The notes under the pieces were generated by a model that did not search any database, had not been told where the DNA came from, and saw nothing but the letters and a program-made list of their open reading frames with translations. Below are positions 17,071-25,089 of a stretch of DNA of 64,000 nucleotides, piece after piece. The DNA comes from Flexifilum sp963727545 (GTDB lineage Bacteria > Chloroflexota > Anaerolineae > Aggregatilineales > Phototrophicaceae), in NCBI GenBank assembly GCA_963727545.1, contig CAVSGS010000020.1, positions 248,001 through 312,000 of the forward strand, written 5' to 3'. Position numbers and translations under genes: made by a program. Positions within the stretch are counted from its first letter, which is position 1, and each line of letters opens with the position of its first letter.

Positions 17071-18636
17071 TTAAGGTGCTACGTTTTGCGCGACGGTCGG
17101 CACGTACTGCCCCACCTGTGAGACCAATTGCTGAACGCTGGCGTCCATCGTGGCAAAGAACGGCGCAGGCTGCAAGCCGATCAGCAAAATGGCGATCAGG
17201 ATCGGCACCAGCACAGCGATCTCCTGCCAGTTGAGCGGCGGGAGATGCTTGTTTTCTTCTTTATCCAGTTCGCCCATAAAGACGTGCTGGAACATGTAGA
17301 GCAGGTAAATCGCCGCGAGGATCACGCCCAGCGTAGCGAACATGGTGTAGAAAAAGCCGAGCACGGAGCTGCCGAACGAGCCGAGCAAAATCGTGAACTC
17401 GCCGACGAAGCCGTTCAAACCGGGCAGACCCATGCTGCTGAGGGTGATGATCAAGGCGAGACCGCCCAAGAGCGGCAGCGCTTTCCAGATGCCGCCGTAG
17501 GCTGCCATCGCTTTCGTGTGACGGCGCTCGTAGAGCATCCCGACGACAAGGAACAAGCCGCCGGTGCTGATACCGTGATTGACCATCTGCAAGAGCGCGC
17601 CCTGAAGCCCGGCGGTCGTCAGCGCGAAGATGCCGAGGACGACGAAACCGAGGTGGCTCACGGACGAATAAGCGACCAATTTTTTGACGTCGGTCTGCGC
17701 GTAGCTGACCCACGCGCCGTAGATGATGCCGATCACCGCGAGCGTGGCGATAATCGGTGCCCAGTCAACGCTCGCCTGCGGGAACATCGGCAGACAGAAG
17801 CGGACGATACCATAAGTACCGAGCTTCAGCATGACGCCCGCCAGAATGACCGACCCGGCGGTCGGCGCTTGGACGTGCGCGTCCGGCAGCCAACTATGGA
17901 GGGGCCAGATCGGGACTTTAATGGCGAAGGCGATCAAGAAGCCGAGGAACAGCAAGCCCTGCGTGCTGAACAAGCCGTCGAACGGGAAGACGATCGACCC
18001 GTTCTGGACACCGGCGACGATGTCCGGCACCGAGAACGTCCCGGCGTTGCTACCGACGTACAAAATCGCCAGCAGCATCAGCAGCGAACCCGCCATCGTG
18101 TACAGGAAGAACTTGACGGCGGCGTAAACGCGGCGTTCCGCGCCCCAAATGCCGATCAAGAAGTACATCGGGACGAGCGAGACTTCCCAGAAGATGTAGA
18201 ACAGGAACAAGTCCTGCACCATGAAGACGCCGAGCATCGCCCATTCCAGCAGCAGCATGAACAGGAAGTAGAGCTTGACCCGCCCGCGCTCGTGAAGGAC
18301 GTGCACGCGGAAAGACGAGAGGATCGCCAGCGGCATGATGAAGGTTGTCAGGATGACAAGCAGTAAGCTTAAGCCATCGATGCCGAGGTAGAAACTGATG
18401 CCGTACTGCGGTATCCAGTCCCAGCGGTTGACGAATTGCAAACTCGCCTGCGTACTATCAAAGCCAGCCCATAAAAGCAGCGACGCAAAAAAGGTGACAA
18501 TGCTGGTCACCAAAGCCGTCCACTTGATGGTCTCCGTCTGTTCTTCACGCTGGAAGAACAGGATCAGGAAAAACCCGATCAGCGGAATCAGCAGCACCAA
18601 GGTGACGAGCGAAAAGCCGGTATTTTCCATAGTCAA
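17071..18636 (-). CDS. nuoM: NADH-quinone oxidoreductase subunit M
   Basis: A 521-residue antiporter-like subunit. It has FYLGIDGLSLLLVILTTF, the conserved Glu in FYIFWEVSLVPMYFLIGIWG, the lysine and histidine region KVPIWPLHSWLPDAHVQAPT, and DVKKLVAYSSVSHLGFVVLG. These residues form the central hydrophilic axis of the proton path. The length is normal. 12 bases separate it from nuoL upstream. Confidence 0.97.
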   Translation of the reverse strand: MTMENTGFSLVTLVLLIPLIGFFLILFFQREEQTETIKWTALVTSIVTFFASLLLWAGFDSTQASLQFVNRWDWIPQYGISFYLGIDGLSLLLVILTTFIMPLAILSSFRVHVLHERGRVKLYFLFMLLLEWAMLGVFMVQDLFLFYIFWEVSLVPMYFLIGIWGAERRVYAAVKFFLYTMAGSLLMLLAILYVGSNAGTFSVPDIVAGVQNGSIVFPFDGLFSTQGLLFLGFLIAFAIKVPIWPLHSWLPDAHVQAPTAGSVILAGVMLKLGTYGIVRFCLPMFPQASVDWAPIIATLAVIGIIYGAWVSYAQTDVKKLVAYSSVSHLGFVVLGIFALTTAGLQGALLQMVNHGISTGGLFLVVGMLYERRHTKAMAAYGGIWKALPLLGGLALIITLSSMGLPGLNGFVGEFTILLGSFGSSVLGFFYTMFATLGVILAAIYLLYMFQHVFMGELDKEENKHLPPLNWQEIAVLVPILIAILLIGLQPAPFFATMDASVQQLVSQVGQYVPTVAQNVAP

Positions 18637-18648
18637 GTGCTCCCCGGT

Positions 18649-21042
18649 TTAGCCGTTGCCATTCAGCAGCGGCAGCAGCAACACGATAATCACCAGCACC
18701 ACCCCAAAGAGGAAAGTGATGGCATAAGTGCGAACGTACCCCGTCTGGATGCGGCGCATACCCCCGCTAATCCGGTTGGCAGCCCAACCCGCGCCGTTGA
18801 CGACCCCGTCGATTATACCCAGATCGACCGGATTGCTCAGCAAATTGGCTATCGCGTTGAAGCCTCTAGCGAGCACGCTATCGTGCACATAGTCGTGCCA
18901 GAAATTCCAGTCCAGCGTATTGGCGAGAAAGTCCGCCGTACGGTTAAAGGGGTTTTCGAACAGACGGAAATAGGTTTGATCCCAGTACAGGCGGGCGTTC
19001 GCCAGCGACCAGAGCCGTCCGGTCTCAGGAAGGAGTTCCAGCGGGTCATGCAACTCGCGCACGATACCTTTGTTATTGCCGTAGATGCGATGCGCCAGCC
19101 AAATCGCGGCGAGGGCGAGCGCGAAAGCGGTCGCCGCCAGCAGCGGTTGGAACTCGACCCCGGAGGCGTGCAAGACGCTGTGCTCCAGCCATTGCGTAAA
19201 GCGCTCCGTGCCGAAGATGTCTTTGAAGATGATGAAGTTCGGCGTATTGATGAAGCCGACCATCAGGCTGAGGAAAGCGAGAATCAGCAGCGGCAGGGTC
19301 ATCGTCCAAGTGCTTTCCGGCGCGCGATAAGCAGCATCGTGGCGCGGCTTGCCATGGAAGACCAGTTCGACTTGACGCCACATATAGAAGGCGGTGAACA
19401 CGGCTGCGACGATCAACCCGGCGAGGGCGATGAAACCGGCGAGATTGTTATCCGTACCGAACAAGCCCTTGAGCCACGACGACGCGAGGATTTCGTCCTT
19501 CGACCAGAAGCCCGCGAACGGGAAGATACCCGCCAGCGCCAGCGTCCCGGCGAGATAGGCGATGTAGGTGAGGGGCATCTTGCCCGCCAGACCACCCATA
19601 TTGCGCATGTCTTGCGGGTCGAATTCTTCTTCGTGGTCGCCGTGCCCTTCGTGCCCCTCGCCGTGCGCTTCAGCGTATTCATGGGCGAGGTGATGTCCGT
19701 GCTCCATGCCGTAAATCACCGAGCCGCTGCCGAGGAACAGCAGTCCTTTAAAGCAGGCGTGGGTCACTAGATGGAAGATGGCAGCGCCATAAGCGCCGAC
19801 ACCGACCGCCGCAACCATGAACCCAAGCTGACTGACCGTACTGTACGCCAGCACGCGCTTGATGTCCCACTGACCCATGGCGATGTAGCCGCCGACCAGC
19901 GCCGTCCCGGTACCGATCAGCGTCACCACAAATGAGGTGAGCGGCGCATCGGCAAACAAGACGTTACAGCGTACCATCATGTATACGCCTGCCGTGACCA
20001 TCGTCGCGGCATGGATCAGCGCGCTAACCGGCGTCGGACCAGCCATCGCGTCCGGCAGCCAGATAAAGAGCGGAATTTGCGCCGATTTACCGGTCGCGCC
20101 CAAGAGCATGAACAACGTGATAATCGTGATCACCGTGGCAATCGGCAGGCTGAAGGGACCGAAATCGACGGTGCGCCCTTCTTCCATGAAGCGCTGCGCC
20201 TGTCCGAAGATGCCAAGCTGATCAGTGGGGATGTGCGTGTTATCGGTATAAACCGGCTCGGCGATGGTGGTCGCTTCGCCATGAGCACTAGCTTCGCCTT
20301 CAGCGGGAGCGGCAGCAGCTTCAGCCGGTGCAGCTTCGCTGGCGGTCGTCTCGCTAGTCTGGACTTCAGCGGTAGCGGCATGTTCACCGACGACGGCGAT
20401 CTCGCCCGGTTTGTAGAAGTCGAGCGTGCCGAACGTCCAGAAGGTCAGGAAAATCGCCATCAAGACGCCAAAGTCACCGATCCGGTTGACGATGAAGGCT
20501 TTTCGCGCGGCGTTGCTGTTCTTCCAGCCAACCCCGTTCTTCTTGTCAAACCAGAAGCCGATCAGCAAGAAGGAGCACAAGCCCACCCCTTCCCAACCGA
20601 CGAACATCATCAGCAGGTTATTGCCGGTGACCAACGTGAGCATAAAGGCGAGAAACATATTCAGGTAGGCAAAAAAGCGGCTGAAACGCTCGTCTCCGTG
20701 CATGTAGCCGACGCTGTAGAGATGGATCAGCGATCCAACCCCGGTGACGACGATCATCATCGTCACGCTGAGCGTATCGACTCGCTGCTGCCAAGGTATC
20801 TCTACCCCGGGGAGACGAATCCAGCCTTCGAGGAATGGCACGTTAATGACTGCCGCCTCGTAACCGCTACCGCTCAAATAGGAGAGCAGCAGCAGCGCAA
20901 CGATGAACGAGAGACCGGCGGCGACGATCCCGATCGTCGCCGACATTTTCTCGCCCAAGCGCGCGCCCCATAAGAAGTTGATGATCGCCCCGATTGCCGG
21001 GATCATGATCATCAGCGGTACGAGTTGTGGATAATGTTCCAT
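18649..21042 (-). CDS. nuoL: NADH-quinone oxidoreductase subunit L with two loop insertions
   Basis: A 797-residue distal antiporter-like subunit, longer than the usual 600-650. Landmarks are WEGVGLCSFLLIGFWF, KSAQIPLFIWLPDAMAGPTP, HAATMVTAGVYMMVRCN and DIKRVLAYSTVSQLGFMVAA; the lateral-helix region follows at the C-terminus. There are two unusual insertions. Residues about 222-263 are rich in Ala, Glu and Thr (low complexity, between membrane helices). Residues about 446-474 are rich in His and Glu (GHHLAHEYAEAHGEGHEGHG) and replace the usual short HHEQDMR loop. The second could bind metal ions; that is inference. Confidence 0.95.
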   Translation of the reverse strand: MEHYPQLVPLMIMIPAIGAIINFLWGARLGEKMSATIGIVAAGLSFIVALLLLSYLSGSGYEAAVINVPFLEGWIRLPGVEIPWQQRVDTLSVTMMIVVTGVGSLIHLYSVGYMHGDERFSRFFAYLNMFLAFMLTLVTGNNLLMMFVGWEGVGLCSFLLIGFWFDKKNGVGWKNSNAARKAFIVNRIGDFGVLMAIFLTFWTFGTLDFYKPGEIAVVGEHAATAEVQTSETTASEAAPAEAAAAPAEGEASAHGEATTIAEPVYTDNTHIPTDQLGIFGQAQRFMEEGRTVDFGPFSLPIATVITIITLFMLLGATGKSAQIPLFIWLPDAMAGPTPVSALIHAATMVTAGVYMMVRCNVLFADAPLTSFVVTLIGTGTALVGGYIAMGQWDIKRVLAYSTVSQLGFMVAAVGVGAYGAAIFHLVTHACFKGLLFLGSGSVIYGMEHGHHLAHEYAEAHGEGHEGHGDHEEEFDPQDMRNMGGLAGKMPLTYIAYLAGTLALAGIFPFAGFWSKDEILASSWLKGLFGTDNNLAGFIALAGLIVAAVFTAFYMWRQVELVFHGKPRHDAAYRAPESTWTMTLPLLILAFLSLMVGFINTPNFIIFKDIFGTERFTQWLEHSVLHASGVEFQPLLAATAFALALAAIWLAHRIYGNNKGIVRELHDPLELLPETGRLWSLANARLYWDQTYFRLFENPFNRTADFLANTLDWNFWHDYVHDSVLARGFNAIANLLSNPVDLGIIDGVVNGAGWAANRISGGMRRIQTGYVRTYAITFLFGVVLVIIVLLLPLLNGNG

Positions 21043-21089
21043 AGCGCGTCCTTTAGTACGGTGTATCGAGCTTAGCGCACCGAGCTTTT

Positions 21090-21121
21090 ACTCAGCACTC
21101 AGTACTCGGTACTCAGCACTA
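21090..21121. repeat. AGTACT/GGTACT-type short tandem repeat
   Basis: Closely spaced copies of ACTCAGCACTCAGTACTCGG-like units lie between nuoK and nuoL. A longer array of the same words occurs at 29420-29507 in front of nuoF. Function unknown; such arrays are palindrome-rich intergenic repeats. Confidence 0.6.
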
Positions 21122-21124
21122 TAT

Positions 21125-21433
21125 TTACCCTTCCATCTGGTGCAGTTCGTCAATATTGATGCTTTGTTTGGTGCGGAATATGGCGACGATTAGCGCCAGA
21201 CCGACGGCAACTTCGGCGGCGGCAACCGTAATGACGAAGAAGACGAATAACTGCCCGCCTTCCTGCCCCCAATGACGCGCGAACGCGACCAAAGCCAGAT
21301 TCGCGGCGTTCAACATCAGTTCGACCGACATAAAGACCAAAATCGCATTACGTCGGAGCAGCACACCCATCACGCCAAGCGCGAACAGCACCATACTCAA
21401 AATGACATATGATTTGGTTTGAACAACCATCAT
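21125..21433 (-). CDS. nuoK: NADH-quinone oxidoreductase subunit K
   Basis: A 102-residue, three-helix membrane subunit. The conserved glutamate in NAILVFMSVELMLNAANLAL and a second in TVAAAEVAVGLALIVAIFRT are the key proton-path residues of NuoK. Eight bases separate it from nuoJ upstream. Confidence 0.97.
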   Translation of the reverse strand: MMVVQTKSYVILSMVLFALGVMGVLLRRNAILVFMSVELMLNAANLALVAFARHWGQEGGQLFVFFVITVAAAEVAVGLALIVAIFRTKQSINIDELHQMEG

Positions 21434-21440
21434 GTACTCC

Positions 21441-22727
21441 CTATTCCCCCATCGGCGCGGGGTCGCCCGCCGGTTCGGTCAGTTCCGGGACGGGTTCGCT
21501 GCTGGTCACGTCATGCCCTACCTGCGCCGCGATCACGTTGACCAGCGGACGGCTGACACGACGGCGACCACCACTGCGCGGCTGTCCCAACTGAACCTGA
21601 CGATGCGTCAGGACAATCGCGCCGACCATCGCCGCCAACAGCAGCAGCGCTAGCAGCTGCAAGACCAGCATGTAATTGGTGAACAATTCCTGACCGATCG
21701 CCTGCGGGCTGCCATATGCCGGACGCGCCGCTACACTCACCGGGATTGCCGTCGGGCGCAAAACACCACCCTCGGTACCGTTGAACACACGCTGCTGCGT
21801 CAGGACGATCAGTTGACTGGTATCACGCTTGATGGTGTAATCGCTGAGGTTGAACAACACGTTGGTCGGATCACTCGCCGAGACGAACGACCAATTGACG
21901 GTATTTTCCGGCAGGATCTGCGGCGTATCGGCTTGACCGGGCGCAAGACTACCGGCGATGACCGTCGTATCATTGGCGTCGAAGGGCGAACCGAAATCGA
22001 CGACCTGTATTTCATCGACACCGGTATAGGCATCGAAGAAGGTCAGGCGAGCGCTGTGATCGCCGTTGATCGTGCTGTTATCGTCGGGGACAACGCCAAG
22101 CTGGAGCGCGTTCGGATCGCCATAATCGACCAGCGTTTGCTGCGTGCCGTTGGCAAGGGTGACATCAGCGGAGACAGAAGCCCCATTTTGCGGCTGTACT
22201 TTGATGGTGTAGTTGCCCGCATCCAGCGACACGTAAACCGGATCAGCGCCGAACTCGACCGCCGAGGCGACCAGTTCGTCGTTGGCGTACACGTCGACTG
22301 CTCCGGCGTCCGTCGCCGCGTTGAGCACGCGAAGCTGCGGCACAGCACCGGGATTGGGCTGAAGGTCGAGATTGACCTGTCGCATCACGATACCGACGAT
22401 CAGCAGCAGCGCGGCGACGAGCGCAAAAGCCGCCCGCGTGAACCAAGGAAAGCGCTTGGCTCCCGCTGATGTTTCGGACGTCTGCAAACGTTCCGCACCC
22501 AAGAGCATGATCACAAACAGGAACAGCACCATGATCGCGCCCGTGTAAACGGTAACCTGAATCATGGCGAGGAACGGCGCGTTGAGCAGCAAGAACAGAA
22601 ACGCGATGCAGCCCATCGTCACGATCAGAAATAGGGCGCTGTGTACAGCGTTATCGCTTAGCAGCATGAAAACCGCGGCAAACACCGCGATCAAGCCGAC
22701 TAAGCCAAAAAGGAACAACTCTGTCAT
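21441..22727 (-). CDS. nuoJ: NADH-quinone oxidoreductase subunit J with an inserted DUF4397-like domain
   Basis: 428 residues against about 165-200 for ordinary NuoJ. Residues 1-117 give the first four helices, including VTVYTGAIMVLFLFVIMLLG with the pi-bulge region. Residues about 129-335 are a soluble beta-rich insertion with the DUF4397 look: QLRVLNAATDAGAVDVYAND, YVSLDAGNYTIKVQP, then a second repeat LTFFDAYTGVDEIQVVD. Helix 5 (YMLVLQLLALLLLAAMVGAI) and VLTHR follow, then a polar tail. In the standard NuoJ topology the helix 4-5 loop faces outward, where DUF4397 domains normally occur. ATG 22727 is chosen over TTG 22733 because AGGGA is 7 bases upstream. Confidence 0.92.
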   Translation of the reverse strand: MTELFLFGLVGLIAVFAAVFMLLSDNAVHSALFLIVTMGCIAFLFLLLNAPFLAMIQVTVYTGAIMVLFLFVIMLLGAERLQTSETSAGAKRFPWFTRAAFALVAALLLIVGIVMRQVNLDLQPNPGAVPQLRVLNAATDAGAVDVYANDELVASAVEFGADPVYVSLDAGNYTIKVQPQNGASVSADVTLANGTQQTLVDYGDPNALQLGVVPDDNSTINGDHSARLTFFDAYTGVDEIQVVDFGSPFDANDTTVIAGSLAPGQADTPQILPENTVNWSFVSASDPTNVLFNLSDYTIKRDTSQLIVLTQQRVFNGTEGGVLRPTAIPVSVAARPAYGSPQAIGQELFTNYMLVLQLLALLLLAAMVGAIVLTHRQVQLGQPRSGGRRRVSRPLVNVIAAQVGHDVTSSEPVPELTEPAGDPAPMGE

Positions 22728-22768
22728 TTTCAAATCCCTACATGGGCGCTGTAGTCAAGGACTTGTGC

Positions 22769-22797
22769 AGTTTAACACAAGCAGCGCCACACTTCAA
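22769..22797 (-). promoter_or_regulatory. Internal promoter in front of nuoJ
   Basis: On the minus strand TTGAAG (22792-22797), a 17-base spacer and TAAACT (22769-22774) lie about 40 bases before the nuoJ ATG. It follows the intrinsic terminator downstream of nuoI, which supports a separate nuoJKLMN transcript. Confidence 0.5.
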
Positions 22798-22902
22798 ACT
22801 TTCCGACGACGCGGACTACCGGCTCAACTTGGGCATTTATCCCTTGGGCAAAGGGTGCGTCCCCACGCGCTTAGCATACCGCACTGACAGCCAGTTGAGC
22901 GC

Positions 22903-22928
22903 AAAAAAAGCACCTCAAAGAGGTGCTT
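22903..22928 (-). terminator. Intrinsic terminator between nuoI and nuoJ
   Basis: On the minus strand a 9-base-pair stem (AAGCACCTC and GAGGTGCTT, loop TTT) is followed by a seven-T tract that overlaps the stem end. It starts 22 bases after the nuoI stop. It is a textbook factor-independent terminator placed inside the complex I operon. Confidence 0.85.
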
Positions 22929-22949
22929 CACCTGACGATTTCAGGCGGC

Positions 22950-23444
22950 TTATTTCGGGTTTTCCATGTCGGGAATCGACCGATTGAACGTCCCCGGCTC
23001 GACCTGCTGGGGCGTCGGTTCGCCGCCGGTCGGCACCGGGTCGATCAGCATGGATTTGGTGAAGATCGAGTCATCGCGGTTGATAAAGCTGAGTTCGTGT
23101 TCCTGACCGAGTTCAATCGCTTGAGTCGGGCAGGCGTCCTCGCAGTAACCGCAGAAAATGCAGCGAAGCATGTTGATCTCGTAGGTCTTGGCGTAGCGTT
23201 CGCCGGGGCTGAATCGCGCCTCGTCGCTGTTCTCTGCCGCCTCAACCCAGATCGCATCCGCTGGACAGGCTGCCGCGCACAACGCGCAGCCGATGCACTT
23301 CTCCATGCCGTTGTCGTAACGACGCAGATGATGCCGCCCTTTGTAGCGCTCCTTGAACGGCTTCTGCTGCTCCGGGTACTGAATCGTGACCGGCTCTTCC
23401 AGTACATGTTTAAACGTCGTCGCAAATCCGCGAATTACGTTCAT
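22950..23444 (-). CDS. nuoI: NADH-quinone oxidoreductase subunit I
   Basis: A 164-residue peripheral-arm subunit carrying two 4Fe-4S clusters (N6a and N6b) that pass electrons towards NuoB. The two motifs are CIGCALCAAACPADAIW and CIFCGYCEDACPTQAIEL. The segment RYKGRHHLRRYDNGMEKC is family-typical. It lies at the 3' end of the first part of the operon and is followed by the terminator. Confidence 0.97.
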   Translation of the reverse strand: MNVIRGFATTFKHVLEEPVTIQYPEQQKPFKERYKGRHHLRRYDNGMEKCIGCALCAAACPADAIWVEAAENSDEARFSPGERYAKTYEINMLRCIFCGYCEDACPTQAIELGQEHELSFINRDDSIFTKSMLIDPVPTGGEPTPQQVEPGTFNRSIPDMENPK

Positions 23445-23495
23445 CGTTACTCCTCAACAACTCGTTCCATGTTATCCACCGACCTCACCTCGTCA

Positions 23496-23520
23496 GCGGG
23501 CGCACAGCCGTGCGCCCTAC
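23496..23520. repeat. Palindromic element, GGGCGCAC-AGCC-GTGCGCCC
   Basis: A near-perfect inverted repeat ending in CTAC between nuoH and nuoI. It shares its core with the element at 10738-10763. Confidence 0.75.
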
Positions 23521-23557
23521 CTTCAGCGCGCCTGCGGTCAGGTCGGCGGCTTGATGT

Positions 23558-25078
23558 CTATTCGCCCGGCTTGGCGTCGCCGGAGTCGTCTTTTTCGGGC
23601 GCAAGCTTCGCCAGATTATCGAGCACCTTGAGCAAGAAGTCCCAAAGCATGAACGGAGCGGCGATGACTGCACCGAGCACCTGCAAAGCACTGTAACCCA
23701 ATCCCTGACGCTCGCCGGTGATAATCGGATCGATGGCTTCGTCTTCGCCTGTGCTGCCGCCAAACTGACCGGTGCGCTGAAGGATGACCAGCCCACCAAC
23801 GACGACGACCACGAAGAAGATACCTGCCAAAATCCCGTAGACGACCGGCGAAGCAGCGGCATCGGCGACCATCACGGCGACCGCCGACCACATCACGGCG
23901 ACCAACGCCAGCGGCAGCAGCACCTTCCAACCGAACGCCATCAGCCGGTCGTAACGGATGCGCGGCACGGTCGCCCGGACCCAAACCATCCCGATCAGCA
24001 TCAAGACGACTTTACCCAACAGCACGATCGGACCCAAGAACGGCAGTTGGTTCACCAAACCGAAGCCGTCGTTGTAGCCGCCGAGGTACAGCGAGGCGAC
24101 GATCACGCTGATGGCGATCATGCCGAGGTACTCCGCCATCATGAACATGGCGAACTTCATGCCGCTGTACTCGGTCATGTAGCCTTGCGTGAGTTCCTGC
24201 TCCGCTTCCGGCAGGTCGAACGGCGCGCGGCTGACTTCCGCCAACAGCGCGATCATCAGGATGCCCGCCGCCAGCGGATTCTGGAAGACATACCACTGGT
24301 AGATCATGGTCTGGCTTTGGATGATGTCGCCGAGGCTCATGCTGCCGACGATCAAAATCGGCACCGCCATCGTCAAGCCGAGGCTGAGTTCGTAGCTGAG
24401 CATCTGCGCGGTCGCCCGCAAGCCGCCGAGCATCGAATACTTACTGTTACTCGCCCACCCCGCCAGCACGACGCCATACGTGCCGATGCTGGTGATCGCC
24501 AGCAGCCAGAGCACGCCGACGTTCAAGTCAGCTAAGCCGAGCGGGACGTTGTACCACATGCCATCGAACCACGGAATGAGCAGGTGGGGACCGAACGGGA
24601 CGACCGCCAGCACCAACAGCGCCGGGACGGTCTTGAGGATCGGCGCAATCAGGTAGACCACGCGATCCGCATTCGCCGGGATGATGTCTTCCTTGAAGAT
24701 CAGCTTGATGCCGTCCGCGAGCGGTTGGAGCAAGCCCCACGGTCCCACGCGGTTCGGACCGGAACGCTGCTGGAACCACGCAATGAACTTGCGCTCAAGC
24801 AGCGTCGTGTAAGCGAAGCCGGTCAAGATGAGGACGAAGAAGATCAGCGAGAACACGATCGAGTGCAGGACGCCGCAGCCGTTATCGTTGGGTCCGTAAC
24901 ACTGAACGATCTTCGCCGGATCGACCCGAGACGACGTGTCGAACAGGAAGGTCAAGATGGCGTCGATGTTGCCGAGGATCAGAATCAACGGCACGACGAC
25001 CAGCAAGACAACGACGACAATGACGACCGGCAGCCAGCGCGGAAAGCGGCGTTGAGTCGTTGGTAAGGTTTGTTCCAT
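23558..25078 (-). CDS. nuoH: NADH-quinone oxidoreductase subunit H, extended
   Basis: A 506-residue membrane subunit that helps form the quinone chamber. Landmarks are RSGPNRVGPWGLLQPLADGI, KLIFKEDIIP, GWASNSKYSMLGGLRATAQ and FDLPEAEQELTQGYMTEYSG. Two extensions make it longer than the usual 320-430: an N-terminal extra helix (about residues 15-45) and a C-terminal part with an extra helix (GILAGIFFVVVVVGGLVILQ) and an acidic, charged tail. Eleven bases separate it from nuoG. Confidence 0.95.
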   Translation of the reverse strand: MEQTLPTTQRRFPRWLPVVIVVVVLLVVVPLILILGNIDAILTFLFDTSSRVDPAKIVQCYGPNDNGCGVLHSIVFSLIFFVLILTGFAYTTLLERKFIAWFQQRSGPNRVGPWGLLQPLADGIKLIFKEDIIPANADRVVYLIAPILKTVPALLVLAVVPFGPHLLIPWFDGMWYNVPLGLADLNVGVLWLLAITSIGTYGVVLAGWASNSKYSMLGGLRATAQMLSYELSLGLTMAVPILIVGSMSLGDIIQSQTMIYQWYVFQNPLAAGILMIALLAEVSRAPFDLPEAEQELTQGYMTEYSGMKFAMFMMAEYLGMIAISVIVASLYLGGYNDGFGLVNQLPFLGPIVLLGKVVLMLIGMVWVRATVPRIRYDRLMAFGWKVLLPLALVAVMWSAVAVMVADAAASPVVYGILAGIFFVVVVVGGLVILQRTGQFGGSTGEDEAIDPIITGERQGLGYSALQVLGAVIAAPFMLWDFLLKVLDNLAKLAPEKDDSGDAKPGE

Positions 25079-25089
25079 TTATTCTGCCC

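Noticed and set aside
17128..18366. Plus-strand open frame (412 codons) across nuoM
   Set aside because: It is antisense to a complete nuoM and yields a Glu/Arg/Gln-rich product without a family.
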